Assembly: GCF_037176765.1 (NCBI RefSeq)
Contig: NC_090025.1
Span: forward strand, 93,703,006-93,767,005
From: Anolis sagrei
Lineage: Eukaryota > Chordata > Lepidosauria > Squamata > Anolidae
DNA length: 64,000 bases
Direction of reading: 5' to 3'
The notes below the pieces were generated by a model that did not search any database, had not been told where the DNA came from, and saw only the letters and a list, made by a program, of their open reading frames with translations. Positions within the stretch are counted from its first letter, which is position 1. Each line of letters starts with the position of its first letter. The position numbers were made by a program, and so were the translations under genes. Below are positions 10,794 to 22,803 of the stretch, piece after piece.

Positions 10794-12370
10794 TGTGCTG
10801 GTACAGCTGTGCCAGAAGCTAAATTTTCCTTTTCTATGCATAGTTAGTTTGCACATGTTTCTGTTATCCAGGCATTTTGCAGTTAAGCAGCTTTCCCCAG
10901 GCTGCAGTCATAGTCTAGCAGCCTGCCTATCATCGTTGGGGCTTTTGGAACAGTCCCTTTTTCCCAGGTTCAGGAGGGAAAAGGGGACAGTTTGTTCAGT
11001 CTTACAGTTTGAAGCCCAACTACAGGATGTGTGAGTTTTTCCCTCCTGTAGAAAAGCTTAGTTTCTTACAAGCTTGGCTAGAGAAGACTATTCTCATAGC
11101 TTTACTGAGAAATACAGCACAGCCCTTGTTGGGGTTAAAGAAACAGATCCACAGCATTCGTGGAAAAAATCCAAAGGACTCCAGTTGGAAAATCTTCAGA
11201 GTTTTAGCCTGTAAGGTCTACTCGGGTACCCATAAAGCAAATAGGAACCGGGAGTGGGGCCCCACGTCAGCTAAGCCTAAAAGGCAGATTGCCCAGGGAG
11301 GGGTCAAAAGGATTTCCCTCATAGAAGAAAGAAACAGTTCATGAAGCTAGTTGCCTGTCCATTGTAGACAAGTTAAGAAATATTGGGTTGATTTGTTGAA
11401 GATCTAAGAAGTATTTGACTGATTTGTTGCACCAATAAAGAACTTTGTGAAACTTTCCAAGCCTCTAAAGACTTTGTATAGGGAAATTGTTCTGTTGCGC
11501 TGGGCCTGTAAAGAATTTCCTTTAGAACAGGACGTGCAACCTTTGCCCAGCGGAATGCCAGGGGGCCCAAAGAGAAGTTCTCGGAGGTTTTCCACCACAA
11601 ATAGTCTTTAGAGGGCTTGTAAAATATAATAAAGTCTTTTATTGGTGAACAATCAACAGAAACTTCTTTTGTCTTCAAAGGGTTAAACAAATGCTTCCAG
11701 GCTTTGTGCACCTGGTAGCTTCTAACTGTTACTTTACTTTAAAGGAAAATCCCTTTCGAACTTCTCCCAGGCTGACTGTGAACCTAAACCTAACTGATGT
11801 GGGCTCCACTACCGGGTTGAACTGCGTCTCAAAGTACCGAGTGGACCTACCAGCAAGGCCTGTAGTCTCTTCAGTTGGAGTTCTTTGATATTCAAAGCTG
11901 TTTTTCCTTCCGGAGTTCCTCAGAGCTTTAGGGCTGTTTCCCTGGGAATCTTTGGGAATCTTTGGATGCTCTTAAGACTGTTTTCCCCAGGAAAGTATTA
12001 AGAGTTGAAGCTTTTGACCAGGGGAAGCTTGCACACGTCCTGTACATTACCTTTCCTTGCTGAGACTAACTAAAAATGGCTCCCTTTCCTTCCCAATTGC
12101 TCTGAGTAAGGGGCGGAACCAAAACTTAACGATGATGGACAGGTGACTTGCCCTATGACTACAACCAAAAGAAGCCACCTATCTGCAGAGTCCCTGAAAC
12201 CCAGGACTGCAACCAAACATTTAATACAAAGCAAATAAAGTTGGAGCTCCTGGTAAAGCCGTACCAGAACAGAAATTCATAGGGACTCTCAGCCGAGGCA
12301 TCCCGCTGGGCACATAAAGATCACATCCTGTTAATAGACAATTGCTACAGGCCCAGCGTGTGACAGCATA
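10794..12370 (+). mobile_element. Solo LTR, family T1 copy B (fossil), host of copy C
   Basis: It starts TGTGCTGGTACAGCTGTGCC, runs to 11487 and resumes at 12277 to end near GTGTGACAGCATA. It interrupts the LINE between GGGGG (10789-10793) and GGTGG (12371-12375), an imperfect 5-bp duplication. The middle is occupied by copy C in the opposite orientation. Confidence 0.8.
11488..12271 (-). mobile_element. Solo LTR, family T1 copy C (fossil), nested in copy B
   Basis: In plus orientation it starts TGTTCTGTTGCGCTGGGCC and ends GTACCAGAACA, flanked by a perfect GAAAT duplication (11483-11487, 12272-12276). The reverse complement carries AATAAA. It is the youngest of the three layers here. Confidence 0.88.
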
Positions 12371-12775
12371 GGTGGTGGACCAGAGATGTCACTGCTTTGG
12401 TCCTTTCACTATTGGTTGCCACTTCCCGGCGGATGTCAGGTGGTGCAATATTGGCTAAACAGTGTAATTTCTCCAGTGGTATAGGGCGCAGACACCCCGT
12501 GATAATGTGGCATGTCTCATTAAGAGCCACACCCACTGTTTTAGCGTGGTGAGATGTGTTCCACACTGAGCATGCATACTCAGCAGCAGAGTAGCATAGC
12601 GCAAGGGCAGATGTGTTCACTGTATCTGTTATTGTTGGATGACAACTTCTATCTGCCCTGGCCAGGACTGGCAATAAAGAATGGATCAGGAGGGTTGCCA
12701 GTTCTGGATTGTCTTTGACCTTCCATGTTAAAACTTGAAACCAAGGGAAGTTCCTGACAACATTATTAAGCATTA

Positions 12776-13425
12776 TCTATTTCGTACCAACCATAGTTGC
12801 TCAGTTTGTCATCCAAACAAAGAGAGGGAAGGAGGGAGATACTGACCGTTTGGAAATTAAGAGAAATATTAGTTAAAGAGGTGGTTCCCAGTTTGGAAAT
12901 TAAACAATAAATATTAGCTAAAGGAGCTGAGGCCCTCCCAGATCAAGGTGAAATGAGAGGCTTATTTCTTCTTTACTTTGAGAGATGTGATAAGCATCAC
13001 TTAATCTATCTTGTTTCTAGCCAAAAGGTGGTGACAAAACAGAATGAGCCCTAACACAACCATGCCTGGGAGGAAAGGAATAAGTAAATACATAGACACT
13101 CACTACGGAGAACATTTGCAAACTGTAGTGACAAATCAGTTATTTTTGCAAATTATAGAAAGCTACTGTACTACTAGTGAAACTGGAGATTTCCTCACAG
13201 CACTTTCCTTTATCATGGAGCAAAGTCCACTAAAACTGGAACATTTCCATCTACATCTTCTGCCTGAAAATGACCAATGAAAACTGGACACTCAGAGCCA
13301 GAACCTAAGATCGGGAAACCTTAGATTTTTGTCATTACTTGTTGTACACTGCTTTGAGTCCCCTGAGTTTGAGAAAAGCGGTATATAAATGCAGTAAATA
13401 ATAAATAATTAGATAATAGATATAA
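12776..13425. other. Intergenic stretch with a LINE-type tail
   Basis: Mostly unrecognised. GCTTTGAGTCCCCTGAG at about 13350-13400 is an L2-type 3' end with AAATA-like tail. Confidence 0.45.
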
Positions 13426-13427
13426 GA

Positions 13428-14412
13428 CAGTTACAGTCCATACCGAAAGGTATGCAGGTTCGAATCTGAGGAGTGGTGTGAGCTTCCACTGTTAGCCCCA
13501 GCTTCTGCCAACCTAGCAATTCAAAAACATGCAAATGTGAGTATTTATTATTTATTTATTTGCTATATTTGTATACCGCCGTTTCTCAGCCTCACCGGCG
13601 ACTCAACGCGGTTTACAACATAATATAACAATCACAGTATACAGTTAAAAGCATAATAAACATAAAACACAATTCATACATCAATACCAATCCAGTTCGA
13701 CTCTTAACTAAAAACGTGATCCAGTTCGTCGTCCATATTGCCAGTCCTTTAGTCAATTTCCATTCGTTGCACTGAGTTAACCAAATGCCTGCTTGAACAT
13801 CCAGGTCTTCAGTCTTCTTCGAAATGCCATCAATGAGGGGGCTGATCTTACCTCCAAGGGCAGGGCGTTCCATAGCCGCGGGGCCACCACAGAGAAGGCC
13901 CTGTCTCTCGTACCCGCCAGCCGCACCTGTGAAGCAGGCGGGATAGAAAGCAGGGCCTCCCCAGAAGATCTTAGGGTCCTGGCGGGCTGATAGGCCGAGA
14001 TACGTTCGGATAGGTAAGTTGGGCCAGAACCGTTTAGGGCTTTAAAGGCCAACGCCAGCACTTTGAATTGAGCCCGGTAGCAGATCGGCAGCCAGTGGAG
14101 CTGGTGCAGCAGAGGAGTTGTATGCTCCCTGCGCTCCGCTCCCGTTAGTATCATGGCTGCCGAGCGTTGGACTAGCTGGAGCTTCCGGGCCGTCTTCAAA
14201 GGCAACCCCACGTAGAGAGCGTTGCAGTAGTCCAAACGGGATGTAACCAGAGCGTGGACTACCGTGGCCAAGTCAGACTTCCCAAGGTAGCAACTCAGCC
14301 TTTTCTTTGGTTCTGCTTTTCATTAAAACATTCACATGAGTAGATCAATAGGTACCGCTGTGGCGGGAAGGTAACGGCGCTCCATGCAGTCATGCCAGCC
14401 ACATGACCTTGG
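13428..14412 (+). mobile_element. tRNA-derived SINE split by an L2
   Basis: The left half (13428-13542) has the B-box-like GGTTCGAATC and AAAACATGCAAATGTGAGTA. The right half (from 14336) resumes GAGTAGATCAATAGGTACCG and CATGCCAGCCACATGACCTT. The intact version is at 19234-19564. The L2 insertion and a filler segment lie between. Confidence 0.8.
13543..14290 (-). mobile_element. L2-type LINE 3' part inserted in SINE
   Basis: Codes [20 protein letters not shown], then [20 protein letters not shown]-like sequence and WNALPLEVRSAPSLMAFRRR. The AAATA-type tail is at 13543. 5'-truncated at about 14290, where a 45-bp filler begins. Confidence 0.85.
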
Positions 14413-14837
14413 AGGTGTCTACATATATACATCCACAAAATGTGGCATTTTCTACATTGTAAGATACATTGCAAGTTCCACCTCACTCTGTCTATTTGAA
14501 TATCAAAATAATACAGGGGCTGAGGACAGGCCAACAATACCTTTTCTTGGACTGCCACCCCAAAGCTCGAACTTCCCCATCTGAATTGACAATCTTTTTC
14601 TTTCCTCTTCTCAATTTCATCACTGTAAGCAGAGCAAAACAGGCAGACCTCACTTCCAGCCCTCCTTGCACCAGATGGCTCATTAGGAACATCAAAGGAA
14701 GAAGCACACTGTGGTCTTCTGCACCTGTAGTGAGTCTGCTTGTAGTAATTTCAGATCAGTCCTGCCTGTTGATTCAGCCTTTTCTTTGGTTCTGCTTTTC
14801 ATTAAAACATTCACATGATATCCATTCACTGTTATGC

Positions 14838-15885
14838 TTTTGCCTTTCCTGAAACCAACTGATCCCTAATCCATCTAAAACACAGACATGTGCCTTTCAC
14901 CTTAAGAACAAACAAGCATCCCGAGCTCTGAGGATTACCTGGGAAGGAATCCCACTGGAGCATTGCAACACACCCAAATATCTGGAAGCCACTTTGGACC
15001 GTGCTCTGACCTACAAGAAGCACTGCCTGAACATCAAGCAAAAAATTGGCGCTAGAAACAACATCATACGAAAACTGACTGGCACAACCTGGGGATCACA
15101 ACCAGACACAGTGAAGACATCTGCCCTTGCGCTATGCTACTCTGCTACTGAATACGCATGCCCAATGTGGAACACATCTCACCACACTAAAACAGTAGAT
15201 GTGGCTCTTAATGAGACATGCTGCATTATCACAGGGTGTCTGTGCCCTACACCACTGGAGAAATTACACTGCTTAGCCGGTATTACACCACCTGACATCC
15301 GTCGGGAAGTAGCAACCAATAGTGAAAGGACCAAGGCAGAGACATCTCCAGCTCATCCCTTGTTTGGGTATCAGCCAGCACGTCAACGACTTAAATCAAG
15401 ACATAGTTTTCTTAGATCTACAGAGACACTCGCTGGAACACCTCAGCAAGCGAGAGTCCAAAAGTGGCTGGCCCAACCCCAGCACCTCAATCCGTGGGTG
15501 ATACCAGATGAGAGACTCCCCCCTGGGCACACAGGAGACTGAGCGACTTGGAAGGCGCTGAACAGACTGCGCTCTGGCACCACGAGATGGAGAGCCAATC
15601 TTAAGAAATGGGGCTACAAAGTAGAAGCCACGACATGCGAGTGCGGAGAAGAACAAACCACTGACCACCTGCTGCAATGCACCCTGAGCCCTGCTACATG
15701 CACAATGGAGGACCTTATTGCGGCAACACCAGAGGCACTCCAAGTGGCCAGATACTGGTCAAAGGACATTTAATCAACTACCAAGTTTGCAAAATCTGTG
15801 GGGGTTTTTTAATCTGTTTGTTTGTTTTGTTCTGTTAGAAATGTAATACAATGGTATGGTTGCTGATGACACAATAAAAAAAACT
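14838..15885 (+). mobile_element. Jockey/I-type LINE 3' part (Vingi-like)
   Basis: Codes [20 protein letters not shown], then [40 protein letters not shown] and the C-terminal motif [15 protein letters not shown], in more than one frame. 3' UTR to about 15885. Confidence 0.8.
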
Positions 15886-16012
15886 GTTATGCTCCCCACT
15901 TCAGTTCCTGCTTGTTTGGGCAAAGACAACAATTTATTCGGCACTACCCAATATTTAAAACGACCAGTCCCTGGTTCCATATTTCATTCTAACACTTTGA
16001 TAATAGGATTTT

Positions 16013-16142
16013 TTTTGGTAATTTTTTCAGGCTGTAAGGCCGTGTTCCAGAAGGATTCTCTCTTGCACAGAATGGAGGAGAGAACGCTTCTGGAACATGG
16101 CCATACAGCCCGAAAAACTTACAAAAGTGATTCCAGCCATGA
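16013..16142. mobile_element. Penelope-like terminal foldback fragment
   Basis: GGCTGTAAGGCCGTGTTCCAGA faces TCTGGAACATGGCCATACAG with an 80-bp loop. The right side continues TGATTCCAGCCATGAAA, the terminal sequence of the Penelope-like copies at 54.2 and 61.5 kb. Confidence 0.6.
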
Positions 16143-16910
16143 AATTTATTTATTATTATTTATTTATCATATTTATATACCGCCTTTCTCAGACCGAAGG
16201 TGACTCAAGGCGGTTTACAGTCGGCAATCAATGCCCCCAACAACATAAAATATAATTAAAACATTAACATATAATATATGCCATATAAAACAGTAGAAGT
16301 TATAAAAACAATAAAAACAAAAGTCCTCAGCATCTCATTATTAAAATCATTTTCCAGTCTCATCATCCAATTGTTCTGTGAATCTCAATCAGCCTGTTAC
16401 ACTGCATTTGCAAATGCTTGCTGAAATAACCAAGTCTTGACTCTTTTCTGAAATGTTAAGAGGGAGGGGGCCGATCTAATGTCCTCAGGAAGGGCATTCC
16501 ATAACCGAGAGGCCACCTCTGAGAAGGCCCTGTTTCTCGTTCTTGCCAATGACATCTGCGAAGGAGGCGGGAGCGAGAGCAGTGCCTTCCCAGACGATCT
16601 TAAGCTCCTAGCTGGTTCATAGGGAGAGATACATTCGGACACCATTTAGGGCTTTAAAGGCTAAAGCCAGCACTTTGAATTGTGCCTGGTAGCAAACTGG
16701 CAGCCTGTGGAGTTGGCACAACAGAGGAGTCGTGTCCTCCCTGAGCACAGCTCCTATTAGTATCCTGGCTGCCGCCCATTGGACCATTTGAAGCTCCAGA
16801 ACGGTCTTCAAAGGCAGCCCCATGTAGAGCACATTCCTGTAGTCTATACGGGATGTATCCAGAGCGTAGACCATCGTGGCCAAGTCAGACTTCCTAAGAT
16901 GGAAATTGTG
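16143..16910 (-). mobile_element. L2-type LINE 3' part
   Basis: 3' end ATATACCGCCTTTCTCAGAC on the left, coding segment SLRSSGKALLSLPPPSQMSL, then WNALPEDIRSAPSLLTFQKR and [18 protein letters not shown]. 5'-truncated. Confidence 0.85.
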
Positions 16911-16959
16911 TGCAGCTGGTGCACAAGTTTCAATTGTGCAAATGCTCCCCTGGTCACCA

Positions 16960-17148
16960 CCAAAACCTGGGGTTCCAGGCTCATCCTACTTGACAGATGC
17001 AACTGTCTTTCGGGTTGCAAAGGTCGACAACAGGCTACACACAATTGGTTGGAAACCCACTCCACTCGGGCTGGCTTCGAACTCATGACCTTTTGGTCAG
17101 AGTGATCTTAATGCAGCTGACACTCAGCCAGCTGCACCACAATCCTTT
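16960..17148 (-). mobile_element. Sauria-like tRNA-derived SINE, 5' half
   Basis: The reverse complement has GGTCATGAGTTCGAAGCCAG (B box) and GCAACCCGAAAGACAGTTGC, as in the fuller copies at 55936-56420 and 63200-63425. The 3' tail is missing. Confidence 0.7.
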
Positions 17149-17543
17149 TGTGTTTTCCTCCCCTGTAGGCATCCACCACCCCTTTCCTTTATTTTGACTT
17201 TCCTTTCCCATGAACCTTTCCATCCCTAAACCCACTCCCGTTATGGTTTTATGTTTGTAGACACAGAAAAGCATTCAATAAAAATGTAATAAAAATGATT
17301 TGAGTGCTGAACTAAACATATGTCTAAACTTCACCAGGTGACAGAAGAACAAAGGTGAAGGGGTGTGGTGAAACTCTTGAGTGTAATAGTAAGGAACTGC
17401 ATGGTTTGTCTGCTACCACGGAAAAGTCCTATTAATTGTACTTTACTTGAGCCGGGGTTAAGAGTTTTTCCAGCAGAATGCAGGATCATACAAAGAAGGA
17501 GGTAAAATAATTTTAAAACCAACAGAACCCACAGTAATCTCCA

Positions 17544-18375
17544 GTACAGTGAAACCTCTATTTAAGAGCATTCCAACGTAAGAGCATTTTGAGTTAAGAG
17601 CTGTTGCTTGGCTTTGGTTTTGCTTTGACATAAGAGCAGATTTTTGAATTAAGAGCTAGCACCAGAGGGAGATTCAAGGGAGCAGCCTCCGTTCTTCATG
17701 CCTCATGCTCTTGTCCGCTTTCGGAGATTGCTGTCCGCTTTGTTCTTGTCTGCTTTGAGGAATTTTGGGTTAGTTAATTTTGTGTGGTTGTTATTCCTAG
17801 TGAAAGGGTCTTTGAGTGAAATTTGCAAATACTAAGCAAGGGGCTTTGAATGAAATTAACAGCAAAAGAGAAACATACCCTTTCTCTATAGAAAAAGAGC
17901 AACACGGAAGAAAATGTTTTTAAGAAACAAGATGTGACATGTAGAGGTCGGAAGTTGTATTGTGGTTAAGTTCAAAGGTTGTTTTTTGAAGCGCAGAGTC
18001 TGCAGGTACAAGAAGGTACTTTCCATCAAAAGGTCAAGGGAGGGGGCTGGAAAGAGAGTACTTTCTATGACAAAAAAAAATCTTGTTTACTTGAGGTTAT
18101 ATATTGGTGGTCAAAAAGCCAAGGGGAGGTGGCAGTCACTTGAAGGGTAGCATCTGTGTATGCTACCAGGCCGTCCATCTTCTTCATGAAGAAATTAAAA
18201 ATAAACCCTTGTTTTTTGATCTCTTTTGGGATTGTCTCCTTCCTTACGTGTTCCTGTGACTACATCGACCTAAGAAGACCCAATTTAGGGTCTCTAACAC
18301 TAGCATCTTTGGCTTCATGAAGAGAGAGGGGAGAGATTAATGGAACAAATTAAGCTCTTATGTCAAGGCATTACT
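17544..18375 (+). mobile_element. Tigger/pogo-like DNA transposon relic, hosting an LTR
   Basis: The left end CAGTGAAACCTCTATTTAAG follows a TA, typical of pogo/Tigger. Repeats of TTAAGAGC/GTAAGAGC follow. After the LTR at 17801-18299 the sequence resumes to AAGCTCTTATGTC. A related right end is at 51421-51497. No transposase frame. Confidence 0.6.
17801..18299 (+). mobile_element. Solo LTR, gammaretrovirus-like (fossil)
   Basis: TGAAAGGGTC…CTCTAACA with a 4-bp duplication CTAG (17797-17800, 18300-18303) and AATAAACCCTTG. The 4-bp duplication and TGAAAG start fit class I (gamma-type) elements. 499 bp, no genes. Confidence 0.75.
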
Positions 18376-19220
18376 CTCTCATCAGGAATCTCTATCCGTG
18401 AAGTACTGTTCTGAATAGTCCTGAGCACAAGCAATAAACAATGAAGTGTCTGAGAATCTGTTCTTCATCCTAGTATTATTTTTCTGGGAAGGCACGGATA
18501 AAACAGAAATGCTCCTCTCTGCGGGAGTCCCCAAGATGCACAAAGCCCACACACATCATTCTATAGAGCCCATAGATTCACTTTGTAACTAACATATAAT
18601 GACCCTGGGTCCTAGCGTAGTACAGAAGACTGAACCAAGCCTTGTGCCCTGGACACAGTCCCTGTGTATGAGTGAAATGCTCCTAACAGTAGCTAGTGTT
18701 TACAAGCTTCCTTATTTACCACTGATTCCACAGTAGGAAAACAATGGATTTCTTGCCATGTGACACCAAGAGCCATAAAACACCTCTAAGCTCTTGCCAA
18801 CTGGCACTGTGACACAACAGTCTGGGAGCCATGAAGAAAATGAAATTAGCTCCTGATGACTGCTGCTGAGTCTTGGCATCGGAATAGGCAGCCTGTTTCT
18901 GGCACCGTGTTCCTAGCAAAAATACGTGAGTCCTTCTGGGATGATGATTAACAAGCCGTTCAGGCAGCAAACATGGAGCCCAATAAATTGCCTTGCTAAC
19001 AAAACATTGTCTAAAGATCCCTTCTTGTCTTGGTTTACAACTTGGATTAACTAGCAAAAGGAGAGAATATGTCAGCATATATATATATATATTCATAGTA
19101 TAATATCTGCCAAATCCAGCCATGATATTTCATCACTTCCAGTGTTGCTCCCAAGGAGTAAACCTGTATGTTCTGGTAGATATAATGTCAGATTTTGACA
19201 TGTTTATGAATTTCAGTTAC
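18376..19220. other. Intergenic stretch, nothing recognised
   Basis: No gene or repeat seen apart from a TA dinucleotide run at about 19078-19092. Confidence 0.5.
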
Positions 19221-19233
19221 TTATATGTTTATT

Positions 19234-19564
19234 GGAGCCCCTGGTGGCGCAGTGGGTTAAAGCACTGAGCTGCTGAGCTTGTTGATCGAAAGGTCGCAGG
19301 TTCGATTCCGGGGAGCGGCGTGAGCTTCCGCTGTCAGCCCTAGCTTCTGCCAACCTAGCAGTTTGAAAACATGCAAATGTGAGTAGATCAATAGGTACCA
19401 CTCCGGCGGGAAGGTAATGGCGCTCCATGCAGTCATGCCAGCCACATGACCTTGGAGGTGTCTACGGACAATGCTGGCTCTTCGGCTTAGAAATGGAGAT
19501 GAGCACCACACCCCAGAGTCAGACATGACTAGACTTAATGTCAGGGGACTACCTTTACCTTTTT
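19234..19564 (+). mobile_element. Complete tRNA-derived SINE
   Basis: Starts GGAGCCCCTGGTGGCGCAGT (A-box region), with B box GGTTCGATTCC, body CATGCAAATGTGAGTAGATC, and end TAATGTCAGGGGACTACCTT. Flanked by the 13-bp duplication TTATATGTTTATT (19221-19233, 19565-19577), showing LINE-type retroposition. Confidence 0.9.
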
Positions 19565-19851
19565 TTATATGTTTATTTGAGGGTAAGCATATAAATTTGA
19601 AGCAAGAATCTTATAATTCTTATGTTTGCTGTAGTCCTGGACTGATTGATCGTAATAGTTTTGTGCAACTGTGGTTTTGTTAATTCCTGGATTGTGCCAA
19701 GGGAGATGTAGGCAATGTATCTATTACATAAATAAAGCAAGCATATCCTTGTAAAGGTTATTACCAAACTTGGGAGCTCACCGTTCTGGGGAGTCATATT
19801 AGACCGAATTAAATAGCAATTGACTCCTAGATTTTTCAAGTTTTATACCTC

Positions 19852-19961
19852 ACTAGCCGTCCCCTGCCACACATTGCTGTGCCCCAGTCTATGTATATGT
19901 TTTGTGTGTGTATATATGTGTTTATGTGTGTGTATATATTTGTGTATATGTGTGTTTGCAT

Positions 19962-19998
<37 letters not shown>

Positions 19999-21510
19999 GA
20001 TGGGTGTATATGTGTGTATATATGTGTGTGTATACATGTGTATATATTTGTGTATTTCTGTGTTTATATGTGTATATGTATATTGAGTATATGTGTGTGC
20101 TTGTATGTATATATGTGTGTGTGTATGTCTAAATGTGTACATGTGTATGTGTGCATGTGTATATGTAAATATATGTGTACGTGTGTATATGTATTTAACA
20201 TCTATATGCGACCACTTGCCCGACTGGTGCGAAGCTTTGGGCTTGAGTGCCACCAGTACGCTGACAACAGCTCATTCTGAGGATGGAGGGCCGGCCAGAC
20301 TCAGTACCCGAAAATTTCCATCAGTGCCTTGAGGCTGTTACTGGATGGTTGCATGCCAGCAGGTTGAGGGTGAATCCAGAGAAGACGGAGATCCTTTGGC
20401 TGGGCCATCCGGGTGGGAGGGAGATCCAGCTGCCTACCCTGGATGGCGAGACACTACGTCCGTCATCTTCTGTAAAAAGTCTTGGTGTCTTATTGGACCC
20501 TCTGCTCACAATGGAGGCCCAGGTCTCTGCTGTGAGCAGATCTGCGTTTTTCCATCTACATCAGGCTAGGTGACTGGCTCCCTTCCTATCTAGGAACTAC
20601 CTGGCTACAGTGATACAGGCAACGGTCATCTCGAGGCTTGACTACTGTAACGCCCTCTACATTGGCCTTCATTTGTCAATGATCCGGAAACTGAAGCTGC
20701 TGCAAAATGTGGCGGCTCGTCTTCTCGCCGGGGTGCCGGCGAGGTGTCATTTTACGCCAATTCTCCAACAGCTGTACTGGCTACCGACTGAGTACCGGAT
20801 CACTTTCAAGGTGCTGATACTAACCTTTAAGGCCTTATATGGTCTGGGGCCGGTATACCTAAGGGCCCACTTATCCCCCTACCAACCCCAGAGATTACTC
20901 CAGTGTGAAGACCAAAATTTGCTTGCAGTCCCTAACATCCGGACCTATCACTTGTAATCTACTAGGAATAGAGCCTTCTTGATTGTAGCCCCATATTTAT
21001 GGAATGCCTTGCCGGTTGAAACTCTAACCATCCGAGACCTACCTGCTTTTCGGAAAGCCTGTAAAACATTTCTTTTCCGACAAGCTTTTGATGGGTGAAC
21101 AATCCGGGCTTTGCCTGTTTCGCTGCCTATTGTTATTGTTATGGTCATTTTAAAGCTAATTGTATTGTTTTAATCTGTTTCTGTAAACCGCTCCAAGCCA
21201 AATTGGGAGTAGCGGTATACACGTTGAATAAATAAATAAAAATAAAAATAAATGTGTATATGTGTGTGTGCTTGTGTATGTATGTGTGCATGTGTATATG
21301 TATATGTGTGTATGTGTATATGTAAATATAGTTTATTTTTGGGCGTTTTAAGTCTGTTCTGCTGGGTTTTTTGTGTGTGTTTTAGGGGTGATGGACACTC
21401 ATTGACCTGATAGGTGTATTGTGTCCAAATTTGGTGTCAATTTGTCCAGTGGTTTTTGAGTTATGTTAATCCCACAAACAAATATTACATTTTTATTTAT
21501 ATAGATTAAG
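19852..21510 (+). repeat. Repeat family H copy with GT microsatellite core and L2 insert
   Basis: Head TAGCCGTCCCCTGCCACACA, then a long GT/GTAT microsatellite including a GATA run (about 19965-19997), an L2 insert (20196-21250), more GT repeat, and tail TTGGTGTCAATTTGTCCAGT ending ATTTTTATTTATATAGATTA. Confidence 0.7.
20196..21250 (+). mobile_element. L2-type LINE 3' part inside GT microsatellite
   Basis: Codes EGRPDSVPENFHQCLEAVTG, then VKSLGVLLDPLLTMEAQVSA and [20 protein letters not shown]. Ends AAACCGCTCCAAGCCAAATT plus AAATA tail. TGTGTATATGT-type sequence on both sides may be its duplication. Confidence 0.85.
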
Positions 21511-21646
21511 CAATTGTTAGAAATTTTTAGAAAGAAGTTACCTTTTGAATATTTGATTATTTTCCCATTTGTATAGTTGTGATGGATCCTGATCCTGGAA
21601 TTTCACTCCAACGTGATCTTATCAAAGTTTTTTGTGGACAGCATAC

Positions 21647-22495
21647 TGTTTTGGTACAGCCGCACCAGGAGCTCCAGCTTACCTTGCTATTTGTTGATTA
21701 CTGCATGTATTTTAAAGTTCTATGCCTTTGCAGTTAGATGGCTTTACTTACTTTGCAGTTATTGGGTCAATTGCTTGTCAATCATCATTAGGTTCCCTAG
21801 TCCCACCCCCTTTTTGGGCTTTGGAAGGGAAGTGAGCCATTTTGTTAGTTAGTCTCAGCCAGGTTAGCTTTTGTATAGGATGTGTGTAGCTTCCCCTGTA
21901 CAAAGGCTTCAAGCTTTAAGAATTTCCAGGGTTACAGAAATTCCAACAGAAACAGAAGGGAAAGCAATCCAGGGGAGAACAGCTTTAAGAGACTCCTAAG
22001 GAACTCCAGGGAAGCATTCCCTCAGCTTTGGGAATTTCCAGGAAAACAGCCCTAAAGACTAAAGAACTCCAGCTGGAGAATATCCACTGTCTTGCTGGTA
22101 GGTCCACTCGGCGTCCGAGAAACAGTTCGGCCCGGTAGCAGAGCCCAGACCAGTGAGGGTTGGATTTCAGTCAGCCTGGGAGAAGTTAAAAAAGGGGTTT
22201 TTCCTTTAAAGAAGAAGTTATTGAAGATAGTTGCCTGTCCTTCATGGGCAAGTTTAGGAATTCACCAGTTCCCTAGAAGCTTGGAATTATTTGCTTTACT
22301 TTGCTGAAGATAAGAGAAGTTCCTGTTTGATTGTTCATTAATAAAAGACTTTGTTGTACTTCTCAAGCCATCTGAAGATTCTTTGTAGTGGAAACCTCTG
22401 AGAACTTCTCCTTAGGCCCCTGGCTTCCCGCTGGGCAAAGGTTACACATCCTGTTTTTAAAGCCAACCAATTACAGGCCCAGCGGCAGCAGAACA
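21647..22495 (+). mobile_element. Solo LTR, family T1 copy D (fossil)
   Basis: TGTTTTGGTACAGCCGCACC…GGCAGCAGAACA with a perfect CATAC duplication (21642-21646, 22496-22500). AATAAAAGACTTTG marks its poly(A) signal. It lies about 310 bp past the CDNF stop, in inverted orientation to copy E. Confidence 0.9.
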
Positions 22496-22803
22496 CATAC
22501 TGTCTATGAGAATTCCCATCCCTGATCTCAAGATACTATTTGAAAAGCTAGTAATTAATGTCTTCATTTTAAAAATGAAGAACTTTCATTTTTTGAATAT
22601 GTATTATTCCAATCTTCCATATTATTTCAGCCATAATCTTTTGCCATAGAAATGTTCTTAAGCTTCATTTAACATGTATTTAATACCAATTTCTTGGAAT
22701 TGTTCTTACTAGTTAAGTCAAACCATGTCTTCACTTTCACTTAGGTTTCAGGATGTAACACCAGGTATTAGATAGGTATATACTTGGATCAAGAACAATT
22801 TCA

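Larger units (their letters stand above)
10268..12775 (-). mobile_element. Jockey/I-type LINE (Vingi-like), split by LTRs
   Basis: The 3' part (10268-10788) codes [20 protein letters not shown] and a zinc-knuckle-like CECG…H…C motif. The upstream part (12371-12775) codes [20 protein letters not shown], then LANIAPPDIRREVATNSERT. Between them sit two nested LTRs. The same element recurs at 14.8-15.9, 38.3-38.9 and 50.3-51.3 kb. The clade name is a guess; a chaotic 3' part rather than an RNase H is visible. Confidence 0.75.

Noticed and set aside
18376-19220. 135-codon minus-strand frame (18716-19123) as a gene
   Set aside because: No recognisable domain, splice context or compositional support.
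19843-20253. Thr/His/Tyr-rich frame
   Set aside because: Translation of the GT/GTAT microsatellite.
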